This document shows positions 44,068 to 51,400 of a stretch of 62,086 nucleotides of DNA, one piece after another. The DNA is from a virus: positions 1 through 62,086 of IMG/VR virus record IMGVR_UViG_3300008120_000239; one strand, given 5' to 3'. The notes under the pieces were generated by a model, which ran no database searches, was not told the origin of the DNA, and saw only the letters and a list, made by a program, of their open reading frames with translations. The translations under genes and the position numbers were made by a program. Position 1 is the first letter of the stretch; each line of letters starts with the position of its first letter.

Positions 44068-44685
44068 ATGACAGAAACAGAAGTCATGGAATGGCTTAAA
44101 CAAAATAGGCCAGACATTTACTACATAAAGGTTGCTTCAGACAATTTCTTGGAAAAAGGAAATGTCCGTGAATTAGGAAAAATATTCTCAGAAGCAAACG
44201 AATATGTTCAACGAGATTGGATTCACGATAACACAGAACTTCGAGTTGTTAGAAATGATGATTACACCCTAAGTAATAATGGGTTGAATTATGACCTAAT
44301 AACAGCGGATGGTTTATTAAAAATACAATGTAAGTTGAGATTTTCAAAATTACACATAGAACAGACAAGAAGACCTACAAAAAACAATTCCTTAAACAAC
44401 AGGGCATCATCGGGTTACGTTAGATATGCTGTAGGTGAATCGGATATTTACTTATTCTCAAGACCAAAATCTATACAAAAATATAGCGATGTTAAATCTT
44501 GGGATATAGTTGCAATACCCGAATATGAGTTATGGGACAATGATAAACCCGGATTATTAAAGGTTTCCGTATCTGAACGAATTTTCAAGGAATATTTGGG
44601 TAGAACAAAGGAAACATTAGAAAGACAGTATTTTTTAAAAAAGGTTTTACACTACAGAAACGGGGTTAGTTATGAAAAAAACTGA
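44068..44685 (+). CDS. Restriction-endonuclease-like (PD-(D/E)XK-type) protein
   Basis: A 205-residue protein. The segment GLNYDLITADGLLKIQCKLRF near residues 74-94 has the spacing of a D-x(n)-(E/Q)-x-K nuclease core, and the flanking sequence (YAVGESDIYLFSRP, WDIVAIPEYELWDN) resembles type II restriction-like enzymes. It may degrade host DNA or be a stand-alone nuclease; no partner methylase is adjacent. It follows the tRNAs by 18 nt. Confidence 0.5.
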   Translation: MTETEVMEWLKQNRPDIYYIKVASDNFLEKGNVRELGKIFSEANEYVQRDWIHDNTELRVVRNDDYTLSNNGLNYDLITADGLLKIQCKLRFSKLHIEQTRRPTKNNSLNNRASSGYVRYAVGESDIYLFSRPKSIQKYSDVKSWDIVAIPEYELWDNDKPGLLKVSVSERIFKEYLGRTKETLERQYFLKKVLHYRNGVSYEKN

Positions 44686-45151
44686 TATTGAACAGTTAGA
44701 AGAAATGATAGCTGTTGGAAAAATTCTATTAGAAGAACGTCCTGACGATTCGTGGTTGAGACGAGGAATTGGTGTGATGCAAGCAGAAGTAAATAAATTA
44801 AAAGGCATTCCAAATAAAGTGGAAACAAAAATGAAAAATAAAAAACAAAAATGGACACTTAACTTCAAAGATTGGGATTTATACGTAACAAATGTATTCC
44901 TTATTTTTCCATTTATTCCAATCTACTGTATTCTTTCAGTATTACTACCGATACATTCTGATAACACAGCATTTTATGCTTCGGGTATACTTTTTATGGT
45001 AGCAACTATTTTATTGCCCGTTGAAAAAATAATGCAGAAGTATTTTAGTAATAACAAAATTTTACCAAATATGCCAATTATACATGGATCTACCATTATA
45101 TTGTCACTATTATCTTTTGCATATTGGATGTTGACACTTACAAATTGGTAA
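44672..45151 (+). CDS. Hypothetical membrane protein
   Basis: A 159-residue protein with a soluble helical N-terminus (TDIEQLEEMIAVGKILLEE) and three predicted membrane segments (FLIFPFIPIYCILSVLL, FYASGILFMVATILLPV, STIILSLLSFAYWMLTL). Overlaps the nuclease-like gene by 14 nt. Function unknown. Confidence 0.6.
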   Translation: MKKTDIEQLEEMIAVGKILLEERPDDSWLRRGIGVMQAEVNKLKGIPNKVETKMKNKKQKWTLNFKDWDLYVTNVFLIFPFIPIYCILSVLLPIHSDNTAFYASGILFMVATILLPVEKIMQKYFSNNKILPNMPIIHGSTIILSLLSFAYWMLTLTNW

Positions 45152-45166
45152 TTTTTTACAAATGCT

Positions 45167-45175
45167 TATATTTAT
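45167..45175 (+). promoter_or_regulatory. Candidate late promoter (TATATTTAT), plus strand
   Basis: GCTTATATTTATTAC occurs in the 61-nt gap, 38 nt before the chosen start of the repeat protein. Matches YATATTTAT; the TTG 20 nt upstream seen in early promoters is absent. This suggests a late gene embedded in the early arm. Confidence 0.5.
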
Positions 45176-45212
45176 TACAAATAGATTTTTGTAAATGATT
45201 GGTGGAATCCAA

Positions 45213-46676
45213 ATGAAAGATTTGGTTAAAGAGGGAAGAGAACTTCAAGATAGGGTTTTAGAAAACCTAAAAGAACAATCTTTTAGTGGTGATGCTGAGT
45301 CCGTAAAGGAATCTTCAACATATGAGGTAGTTATACCAAATTCATTTGATGCGTTTAAAAAAATAACAGGTATGAGTAGAATAGATTTGAGTAAGGTAAA
45401 ACCAAAAGTTGCCTTTCAAATCTTTTGTGCTTTAGCAAAAAAGGGTTCAACCGAAAGTGATGTAGATAAATTTAAAACATTCGTTGTAGTGTCAACTGAA
45501 GATGGTGACACCTTTGCTTTTGATGGTAAAGGTAAAACCATCAACACAGCAAACGTTTTTCGTTCAACACAACTTTCGAGTTCAACATTCAAGTTCGGTG
45601 CAAATAGGGGTAAAGTTATTTTGTCAAAACCCGAAGAACGTGGAATTGGAAATACCATAGATACACTGTATAAGCAATCTGCAAAAGATTTTGCGGATTT
45701 TAAAAAACGAACAAAAGAAAAAATAGGATTAGGTAAAAAGAAATTAGGATTGGGTGGGGAGACTGTTGTAAAAGATACAAATGAATTAACGGTAATAATG
45801 CCTAATTCATTAGAATCTTTGAAAAGTATAACAGACAAAGATGATTTCAATTATAAAATAACAAAGTCCGATGGGCAAGTCGCATACCAAATTTTTGTCG
45901 TTGTGCATAAAGATAGTTCAAAAAACTTTAATAGTAAAGAATATAAAACTATAACTGTTTATGCAAACGGTGATGGTACACATCAAATATTTGACCACCG
46001 TGATAAAAAAATTACAATAGATGAATTGATGAAGGTAACGGGTTTACCTCGTTCACTGTTTAGATATGGTGCAAATGAGGGTGAAATATTCCAATTAGAA
46101 ACCGAATTTAAACCAAAAAATACATTAGACTTATTAAAACACATCTTTACAAACAGTCAAAAGGACGGTGATAACAAAGCTCCATTCTTTAAAAAACAAC
46201 AGACTCAAAAGAAAGACGGTATGCTTAAACAAATTGCAAAGGGTGTTATAAATAAAATAAAGTCTAAGCGTGAAATAAAAGAAGAAGATGGTGAAGAAAC
46301 ACCACAGACAAAACAAATTCCAACTACAAATGCGGATTCACGTGTCGTACTTGATAATAAGGATGTAAAAATATCAATCCCAAGAAGTGTAGAATTTATA
46401 AGGGATGTTAGTAAGGATACGAAATGGATGGTGACGGGTGGAACATTCGGCGGATCAGAATTTGACAAGTATAAAAAAGAAAAATATACTATTTATATCA
46501 TAGAAGTGAAAAAAGAATCACCGACTTACAGCAATAGATTGATGCGAAAAGTGGCAGTTTTAGTTAATGCTTCCAATCAAATTACTTGCTATGATGTGAT
46601 GGATAACTTGGTCGATTTACAAAAAGTTTTAAAAATAGCAAATACAAATAGATCCTTTTTCAAAAAAATGATGTAA
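45213..46676 (+). CDS. Three-repeat domain protein, possibly head-packaged
   Basis: Start chosen at 45213 (MKDLVKEGRELQDRVLE), with GGTGG upstream; an ATG at 45195 is in frame. The 487 residues hold three divergent copies of one domain: copy 1 near 30-145 (YEVVIPNSFDAFKKITG, VAFQIFCALAKKG, SSSTFKFGANRG), copy 2 near 190-305 (LTVIMPNSLESLKSIT, VAYQIFVVVHKD, RSLFRYGANEG) and copy 3 near 380-487 (VKISIPRSVEFIRDVS, YTIYIIEVKKES). The repeats are joined by Lys-rich linkers. No known domain recognised. A late-type box upstream and a leader-like N-terminus suggest a virion or internal head protein. Confidence 0.7.
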   Translation: MKDLVKEGRELQDRVLENLKEQSFSGDAESVKESSTYEVVIPNSFDAFKKITGMSRIDLSKVKPKVAFQIFCALAKKGSTESDVDKFKTFVVVSTEDGDTFAFDGKGKTINTANVFRSTQLSSSTFKFGANRGKVILSKPEERGIGNTIDTLYKQSAKDFADFKKRTKEKIGLGKKKLGLGGETVVKDTNELTVIMPNSLESLKSITDKDDFNYKITKSDGQVAYQIFVVVHKDSSKNFNSKEYKTITVYANGDGTHQIFDHRDKKITIDELMKVTGLPRSLFRYGANEGEIFQLETEFKPKNTLDLLKHIFTNSQKDGDNKAPFFKKQQTQKKDGMLKQIAKGVINKIKSKREIKEEDGEETPQTKQIPTTNADSRVVLDNKDVKISIPRSVEFIRDVSKDTKWMVTGGTFGGSEFDKYKKEKYTIYIIEVKKESPTYSNRLMRKVAVLVNASNQITCYDVMDNLVDLQKVLKIANTNRSFFKKMM

Positions 46677-46687
46677 CGGAGAAAACG

Positions 46688-46927
46688 ATGAAATTAAAAG
46701 ATCTTGTCTCAAAAAATAAGAATCTAAATGAAACGTCACATGAACCCGAAGAAGAAATAAAAGAGTATTCTTTAGATTTACGTGAAGAAGAAGATGGCGG
46801 TGGTGAAGGTCTCAATAGAATCATAAATTTGAGAATTTCAGACGGTCAATTCAAAAAAATAAAAAATAAAGCAACAGATGAAAAAACATCAGTTTCAGAC
46901 TTCATTAGAGGAAAGTTATTTAAATGA
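46688..46927 (+). CDS. Small protein with ribbon-helix-helix-like C-terminus
   Basis: A 79-residue protein. The C-terminal part RIINLRISDGQFKKIKNKAT followed by VSDFIRGKLF fits the strand-helix-helix pattern of RHH DNA-binding proteins. The N-terminus (MKLKDLVSKNKNLNETSHE) matches the leader shared by other proteins here and contains L-N-E as a possible cleavage site. Could be a packaged DNA-binding protein (inference). Confidence 0.6.
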   Translation: MKLKDLVSKNKNLNETSHEPEEEIKEYSLDLREEEDGGGEGLNRIINLRISDGQFKKIKNKATDEKTSVSDFIRGKLFK

Positions 46928-47223
46928 TTGATATTTCATTTAAAGATGATGTTATGTATTATTCGGGAATACCATTCAATTTGTATGGTATTATCGGTAT
47001 TTTTAAAATGTTCAATTATTCATTTAACCCGTCTGTTTGGTCATCGGGATTAAATGAAATGGGAGTTGAATATATTATTGATTATTCCGTTAAACTTAGT
47101 AATGGTGATAACAGTTATCTTTTTGATAAAAACGATTTATTTGTAATAAAAGGTTGGTTAAAAGAGAATCATAAAGAGTGGTATGACCTATTACCAACGA
47201 TTGATTCCCAAATAAAGGAATAA
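46924..47223 (+). CDS. Hypothetical protein
   Basis: A 99-residue protein, start overlapping the previous stop by 4 nt (ATGA). The sequence (MYYSGIPFNLYGIIGIFKMF, LFVIKGWLKENHKEWYDLLP) is not recognised. It sits directly before rmlC (3 nt). Confidence 0.6.
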   Translation: MIDISFKDDVMYYSGIPFNLYGIIGIFKMFNYSFNPSVWSSGLNEMGVEYIIDYSVKLSNGDNSYLFDKNDLFVIKGWLKENHKEWYDLLPTIDSQIKE

Positions 47224-47226
47224 TTT

Positions 47227-47820
47227 ATGGCTTTTAGTGTGGTGGATAGGTTTTTAAACGGTTTAGTTTTATTAAAACCCGATGTTTATATGGATGATCG
47301 CGGCTTTTTTATGGAAAGTTATCGTAGCGATATGTTCAAAGATTTGGGTTTGCCCACCGAATTTGCTCAAGAAAATCACTCAAAATCTGCAATAAATGTG
47401 CTTAGAGGACTACATTTTCAATGGAATAGTCCTATGGGCAAGTTAATTCGAGTTGTTTCGGGTAAAGCTGTCTTTGCTGAAGTTGATATTAGATATAATT
47501 CTCCTACTTTATATCAACACGCCATGTTTGAATTAGATGCAAAAGATAAATTATTACTATGGGTTCCTGCGGGATTTGCAAATGGATTCCTCTCACTTGC
47601 AGAAGGAACTGAAATAATTTATAAATGCACTACTACATATAATCCTACGGGTGAAAGTGGTATCTCATGGAACGATCCGAAACTGAATATAAATTGGTCT
47701 AAGTATCTTATGAACACCAAACCCATTCTTTCGTATAAGGATGATAATGCACAAACCCTGAGAGAGTGGTTGGGTAAGGACGAGTCGAAGTCGTTTAGTA
47801 TTAATGTTCAATCTGCATAG
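47227..47820 (+). CDS. rmlC: dTDP-4-dehydrorhamnose 3,5-epimerase-like RmlC
   Basis: A 197-residue RmlC cupin. Family features: DDRGFFMESYRSDMF at the N-terminus, catalytic His in VLRGLHFQW, GKLIRVVSGKAVFAEVDIR, and LLLWVPAGFANGFLSL with the conserved aromatic region. It epimerises C3 and C5 of dTDP-4-keto-6-deoxyglucose. Length is slightly above the usual 180-190. With RmlA at 50.2 kb it gives steps 1 and 3 of dTDP-rhamnose synthesis; RmlB and RmlD are not in the window and may come from the host. Confidence 0.92.
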   Translation: MAFSVVDRFLNGLVLLKPDVYMDDRGFFMESYRSDMFKDLGLPTEFAQENHSKSAINVLRGLHFQWNSPMGKLIRVVSGKAVFAEVDIRYNSPTLYQHAMFELDAKDKLLLWVPAGFANGFLSLAEGTEIIYKCTTTYNPTGESGISWNDPKLNINWSKYLMNTKPILSYKDDNAQTLREWLGKDESKSFSINVQSA

Positions 47821-47828
47821 GTAATAAT

Positions 47829-48002
47829 ATGAAGTTTTTAAAAAGTCACGATGGAATTGCATTAACAGTACTTGTCGTTGCAATTTTATTTACGGTACTA
47901 ACGAGAAATATTTTTGTTAAAACCGAAAAGGTCGAAAAAACACATGTTTCTTGCATGGAGTATACAGACATTGATTCACAGTGTATGCCGATGAGGCAAT
48001 GA
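47829..48002 (+). CDS. 57-residue membrane protein
   Basis: ATG at 47829, 8 nt after rmlC, stop TGA at 48000-48002. Sequence: short basic start (MKFLKSHDG), one membrane helix (IALTVLVVAILFTVL), then an outside-type tail with two cysteines (VSCMEYTD, SQCMPMRQ). Typical of tiny phage membrane proteins; function unknown. Confidence 0.55.
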   Translation: MKFLKSHDGIALTVLVVAILFTVLTRNIFVKTEKVEKTHVSCMEYTDIDSQCMPMRQ

Positions 48003-48054
48003 TGAATTATGTATGAGTATGTAACGATGTTAAAATTAATTCGATTGTAACAAT

Positions 48055-48330
48055 TGTTCTATTATTTGGGGCTACTTGAGTAACAGAGACTTTTTTGATG
48101 CTAAGGTGTACCACCTTACCATCTTCAAAAGTCCATCAATTGTCCCTAATGGTTAGGGGGTTTGTAATAGTTTCGGTGATTTTTAAATCTCGTTATGCAA
48201 CTACACAATATTAATTTCATAAATTGTGTCATAGAATCCTCGCTAAGAGACGAAAATGTTTTATGACTATAATTTATGGTGTTTATAAAAAACGATTGAT
48301 AGCGAAGACGCTACACGGGTAAAACGGAGT
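48055..48330 (+). ncRNA. Candidate structured RNA in 333-nt gap
   Basis: The stretch 48003-48335 has no convincing ORF but several strong helices: a long interrupted stem-loop 48088-48133 (GACTTTT/AAAAGTC, GATG/CATC, AAGGTG-TAC-CACCTT), a perfect CCCTAA-TGG-TTAGGG hairpin at 48144-48158, ACACAAT/ATTGTGT at 48203-48229, and TAGCG-AAGA-CGCTA near 48299-48312. The density of paired elements in AT-rich DNA suggests a functional RNA or a long leader of the next gene. No standard early promoter box is seen immediately upstream. Not recognised as tmRNA, a known riboswitch or an intron. Confidence 0.5.
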
Positions 48331-48335
48331 AAATA

Positions 48336-48776
48336 ATGGCATATAAGACCTTAAATAAGAGTGGTAACACTAAAAATGCTTATATTTGGGTAGAAAAGTT
48401 GTTAGAAAAGTTATTTTACGAGTCTAACGGTAAGAGAAATGATGATATAGATGCAACAAAAATAAAAGGTCTATCATCCGCTTCTAAACAATATTTGGCA
48501 CATCTTTATGACCATTTAGAGTCAAATCGTGCAATTTACTTGACAGCGTTCAAGGATCGCTTCAAAAAAACACCCGAAACCGTTGAAGAAAAGATTTTTA
48601 CCATTGCCTCTAACCATTTTGGTGGGTTTGGACGTAATGGATGGGCACAATCTAAAATCACTACACTACCGTTGCCCACCAACGATGTAATAAATGATTT
48701 GATTCGTGTAATGATGGATGGACAACGTAAACAAGAATTAGTAGACTTGGCAAAGAAATTAGGCCTATCGGAGTGA
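48336..48776 (+). CDS. Hypothetical protein
   Basis: A 146-residue, mostly helical protein (AYIWVEKLLEKLFYESNGKR, SSASKQYLAHLYDHLESNRA, KQELVDLAKKLGLSE) with a central SNHFGGFGRNGWAQSKIT. ATG preceded by ACGGAGTAAATA. No family recognised. It lies directly after the candidate structured RNA, which may be its leader. Confidence 0.65.
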   Translation: MAYKTLNKSGNTKNAYIWVEKLLEKLFYESNGKRNDDIDATKIKGLSSASKQYLAHLYDHLESNRAIYLTAFKDRFKKTPETVEEKIFTIASNHFGGFGRNGWAQSKITTLPLPTNDVINDLIRVMMDGQRKQELVDLAKKLGLSE

Positions 48777-48779
48777 ATA

Positions 48780-48989
48780 ATGGAAGATAACAAGGATATG
48801 ATTACCAAGCATATAATGGTTAACGAGAATATATTTAAAGCACTATACGAACATATTAAAGAATTGGAAGGCATTGGCATTCAAAATCCAATAGAAAATA
48901 TAAAGGGTATGCTTGATTCAATCAAAATAGCAACGCAACTATCAATCGATGATGATGACGACCATCACGGCGATAATGTAGATTTTTAA
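48780..48989 (+). CDS. Small hypothetical protein with Asp/His-rich end
   Basis: A 69-residue protein with a helical core (IMVNENIFKALYEHIKELEG) and a C-terminal run DDDDDHHGDNVDF that could bind metal. 3 nt after the preceding gene. Function unknown. Confidence 0.55.
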   Translation: MEDNKDMITKHIMVNENIFKALYEHIKELEGIGIQNPIENIKGMLDSIKIATQLSIDDDDDHHGDNVDF

Positions 48990-49000
48990 TTAGGTGACAC

Positions 49001-49357
49001 ATGAGCAGACCAAAAACAATTATATTAGACATAGATGGCACATTAGTAGAACATGCACCACCAAACGTGGCACAAGGTTATACACACAAAATGGTGTTGT
49101 TGGAAGGTACAATAGAAAAATTAATAGAGTGGGACAGATTAGGTTATAATATAATTCTCCTAACGGGAAGACGTGAAAGCCTAAGACGACAAACAGAACG
49201 TCAATTAGAAGAAGTTGGCATATTCTACGACCAATTGATTATGGGTGTAGGTGGTGGTTGTCGTATCCTTATCAATGATAAGAAACCAACAGGTGAGATA
49301 ACCTCAATAGCGTTTAATCCTGAACGTAATGAAGGTATAAAAGACATTAATGTATAA
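49001..49357 (+). CDS. HAD-superfamily phosphatase (small, capless)
   Basis: A 118-residue HAD enzyme: catalytic DIDGT in TIILDIDGTLVEHA (nucleophile Asp), motif II Thr in NIILLTGRRESLRRQT, and a late acidic segment ILINDKKPTGEITSI. Small capless HAD proteins of this type occur in polysaccharide loci and phages; the substrate may be a sugar phosphate or a nucleic-acid 3' phosphate. Located between the sugar genes rmlC and rmlA, which favours a sugar-phosphate role (inference). Confidence 0.75.
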   Translation: MSRPKTIILDIDGTLVEHAPPNVAQGYTHKMVLLEGTIEKLIEWDRLGYNIILLTGRRESLRRQTERQLEEVGIFYDQLIMGVGGGCRILINDKKPTGEITSIAFNPERNEGIKDINV

Positions 49358-49363
49358 TATAAT

Positions 49364-49567
49364 ATGGTGAGAGTTATGGACGAAACAATTATGACAGTGG
49401 AAGAACGATTAGATATATTAGAAAGAAAGCTAAAAATATATGAAGATATGATTAATCACATGAATAATGTTATACGTGATAATCTCATTCAAAAGATAGA
49501 ACAGGTTACAAGAGATATGGTTTCTGAGGGATATGAGAGTACCGCAAAAAATAATGATGGTTTGTAA
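49364..49567 (+). CDS. Small coiled-coil protein
   Basis: 67 residues (ATG at 49376, MDETIMTVEERL, is an equally good start). Amphipathic helix pattern ERLDILERKLKIYEDMINHM. Ends just before promoter P2. Function unknown. Confidence 0.55.
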   Translation: MVRVMDETIMTVEERLDILERKLKIYEDMINHMNNVIRDNLIQKIEQVTRDMVSEGYESTAKNNDGL

Positions 49568-49574
49568 AAAGTGC

Positions 49575-49605
49575 TTGGATCGTATTCCAAAATTCCTTAT
49601 ATTAG
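49575..49605 (+). promoter_or_regulatory. Early promoter P2
   Basis: TTG at 49575-49577 (GTGCTTGGAT), 20-nt spacer, TATATTAG at 49598-49605. The expected transcript start is about 49611, upstream of the structured element 49632-49700. Confidence 0.85.
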
Positions 49606-49631
49606 TACTATAAATTGATAAATGATGAATT

Positions 49632-49700
49632 CGGCAGATTTGGTAGGACCGCTCCTCCACAACCAACTATCCACCCTACCATTTCTGTCGGTGTTTTTTT
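49632..49700 (+). ncRNA. Hairpin plus U-tract after P2: small RNA or attenuator
   Basis: CGGCAGA (49632-49638) pairs with TCTGTCG (49684-49690), and GGTAGG (49642-49647) with CCTACC (49675-49680), followed by GTGTTTTTTT (U-tract 49694-49700). P2 transcription would therefore give an RNA of about 90 nt ending here, or regulate read-through into 49717. The loop holds CGCTCCTCC, complementary to a ribosome-binding site. The same stretch also has a 26-codon ORF (49622-49702), so a leader peptide is an alternative. Confidence 0.6.
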
Positions 49701-49716
49701 AAGGTAAAGCTACACT

Positions 49717-49929
49717 ATGAAATTATTTGTAATATTAGAATGGAAGTGGGAAGTAGAAACTACGGTTGAAAGCGACTTCAAAGTATTAGGAATTTTTTCA
49801 GACATAGAGGATGCCCAATTTAATTTGGATAAACTTCAAAGGGACGCCTTAATACGAGAAACACGGGGTTGTTTCTTTTGGATTGAAGAACATAACTTAA
49901 ACGAACTAAAAGAGGGTGTGTCACGATGA
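49717..49929 (+). CDS. Small hypothetical protein
   Basis: A 70-residue protein (MKLFVILEWKWEVETTVESD; DIEDAQFNLDKLQRDALIRE) with a beta-alpha pattern. It is the first full ORF after P2 and its hairpin. Overlaps the next gene by 4 nt (ATGA). Function unknown. Confidence 0.6.
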   Translation: MKLFVILEWKWEVETTVESDFKVLGIFSDIEDAQFNLDKLQRDALIRETRGCFFWIEEHNLNELKEGVSR

Positions 49930-50150
49930 ACACAGACTTACTACATCTATACAAAATATACCCAATAGAAGATGAAAAAGATATTATCTTCCTAAATACA
50001 GCAACAATTACAAATATATCAGTAAGTGACACGAATACAAATTGGTCGGAGATTCAAACTACTATCAGAACTAAACCATACGTTGTTGATATGCAGATTG
50101 ATGATTTAGTATCAGATATAAATTTCAAACGTGCAAGGATGGTTAGGTAA
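49926..50150 (+). CDS. Small hypothetical protein
   Basis: A 74-residue protein (LLHLYKIYPIEDEKDIIFLN, ATITNISVSDTNTNWSEIQT) of beta-rich appearance. Overlaps both neighbours and precedes rmlA in the same transcript. Function unknown. Confidence 0.6.
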   Translation: MNTDLLHLYKIYPIEDEKDIIFLNTATITNISVSDTNTNWSEIQTTIRTKPYVVDMQIDDLVSDINFKRARMVR

Positions 50151-51019
50151 TGAGTACAAAAGGAATTATTTTAGCAGGAGGACGTGGAACACGTCTCTAT
50201 CCACTCACATCAGTAGTATGCAAGCAATTACTCCCCGTTTATGACAAACCAATGATTTATTATCCCTTAGCTACCCTAATGTTGGGTGGAATTAGAGAAA
50301 TTCTCATTATTTCAACGTCAGAAGACATCCCATTGTTCAAAAAACTGTTAGGAAACGGTGAGCAATTCGGAATTTCTATAGAATATGCCGTTCAAGATGA
50401 ACCAAATGGTATCGCAGAAGCGTTTACAATAGGTAAAGATTTTATTGGAAATAACCAAGTTTGCCTTATTTTAGGTGATAATTTGTTCCATGGCAAGTTA
50501 GATTTCTTACGAAATGCACTACAAACTAACGTTGGTGGTACTGTTTTTGGATATAAAGTGCAAGATCCTGAGAGATATGGTGTAGTTGAGTTCGACGCAC
50601 AAGGTAAAGTTATTTCAATTGAAGAAAAACCTACCAATCCTAAGTCGAGATATGCAATTCCGGGACTTTATATCTTCGATTCCAATGTTTCTTATATTGC
50701 TGAGAATGTTGAACCGAGTGAACGAGGTGAAAAAGAAATAACATCCGTTCAAAATGCTTACCTAAATAGTGGCAAACTACGTGTAGATCTCGGTGGTCGC
50801 CGTATCATTAAAAAAAAAACGGGAACACCCGAATCACTCTTAGAGGCGGGACAGTTCATTAGTGTCATTGAAAGAAGACAGAACATGAAAGTTGCCTGTC
50901 TCGAAGAAATTGCCCTACAAGTTGGTTTTATTTCATTAGAAGAATTTGAGAAGTCTGTGGATATGCTTCCGAATTCATTATACAAAGAATATTGTAAAAA
51001 AATCTTATTAGAAAAGTAA
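50150..51019 (+). CDS. rmlA: Glucose-1-phosphate thymidylyltransferase RmlA (with adapter-corrupted segment)
   Basis: A 289-residue RmlA: nucleotide-binding GIILAGGRGTRLYPLTSVVC with KQLLPVYDKPMIYYPL, the LILGDNLFHG motif (metal Asp) and GYKVQDPERYGVVEFD. It makes dTDP-glucose from dTTP and Glc-1-P. Between VDL and TGTPESLLEAG the conserved LGRGFAWLD-type segment, which carries the second metal-binding Asp, is replaced by GGRRIIKKK. That replacement is encoded by an Illumina adapter plus poly-A (50781-50819) of exactly the same length, so the natural gene is probably intact. It shares one base with the preceding gene. Confidence 0.93.
   Translation: MSTKGIILAGGRGTRLYPLTSVVCKQLLPVYDKPMIYYPLATLMLGGIREILIISTSEDIPLFKKLLGNGEQFGISIEYAVQDEPNGIAEAFTIGKDFIGNNQVCLILGDNLFHGKLDFLRNALQTNVGGTVFGYKVQDPERYGVVEFDAQGKVISIEEKPTNPKSRYAIPGLYIFDSNVSYIAENVEPSERGEKEITSVQNAYLNSGKLRVDLGGRRIIKKKTGTPESLLEAGQFISVIERRQNMKVACLEEIALQVGFISLEEFEKSVDMLPNSLYKEYCKKILLEK
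50781..50819. other. Illumina P5 adapter remnant plus A10 inside rmlA (artefact)
   Basis: Positions 50781-50809 (beginning GTGTAGATCTCGGTGGTCGC, ending CGTATCATT) equal the reverse complement of the 5' end of the Illumina P5 adapter, followed by ten A residues (50810-50819) as produced by read-through. The opposite strand translates to the well-known database artefact MIRRPPRSTR. The insertion keeps frame and length, so it looks like a consensus error rather than a biological change. Confidence 0.95.
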
Positions 51020-51031
51020 AGGAGCGGTCAT

Positions 51032-51400
51032 ATGTTTACAGGTGATTTTAGACGTGCCATCGTGCAGTCAGAGTCAAACTCACGTGCAGTGAAAACATAC
51101 TATGGTGAAATCTTTATAATATCCGTTATACTCGGTTTATTATTGGAGAGTTGGTTAGTAGCTGGCCTTTCATTCTTTTTACTTGCAGTAGGAATCAATA
51201 TACCAATCCTAAGTACACTTATTATTCTCGGAATGTGTATTGTATGGGGATTAGGTGGATTTATATTGGGAAGTATCCTAACACCAATGGCGGGTGTGGT
51301 TCTTGGTATAATTTTCTTTCTATGGTCTTTGGCAGTCCATAGGTCTGCAAGAGAATATACTAATGACTTGACAGACCTAAGAGACCGTAGTAGGTTTTAA
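51032..51400 (+). CDS. Membrane protein
   Basis: A 122-residue protein with at least three membrane segments (YGEIFIISVILGLLLESWLV, GLSFFLLAVGINIPIL, LIILGMCIVWGLGGFILGSI, VVLGIIFFLWSLAV) and a basic C-terminus. Its stop overlaps the stop of the convergent minus-strand gene by 3 nt. Function unknown; preceded by AAGGAGCGG. Confidence 0.65.
   Translation: MFTGDFRRAIVQSESNSRAVKTYYGEIFIISVILGLLLESWLVAGLSFFLLAVGINIPILSTLIILGMCIVWGLGGFILGSILTPMAGVVLGIIFFLWSLAVHRSAREYTNDLTDLRDRSRF

Noticed and set aside
44647-44868. Overlapping minus-strand ORFs with hydrophobic translations
   Set aside because: Shadows of the nuclease-like and membrane genes on the plus strand, without promoter or ribosome-site support.
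48003-48335. tmRNA or self-splicing intron
   Set aside because: No tRNA-like acceptor ends, tag reading frame or group I core elements could be found; the gap is kept only as a candidate structured RNA.
50758-50985. Minus-strand ORF inside rmlA containing MIRRPPRSTR
   Set aside because: This peptide is the translation of Illumina adapter sequence; the ORF is an artefact and overlaps a real gene.
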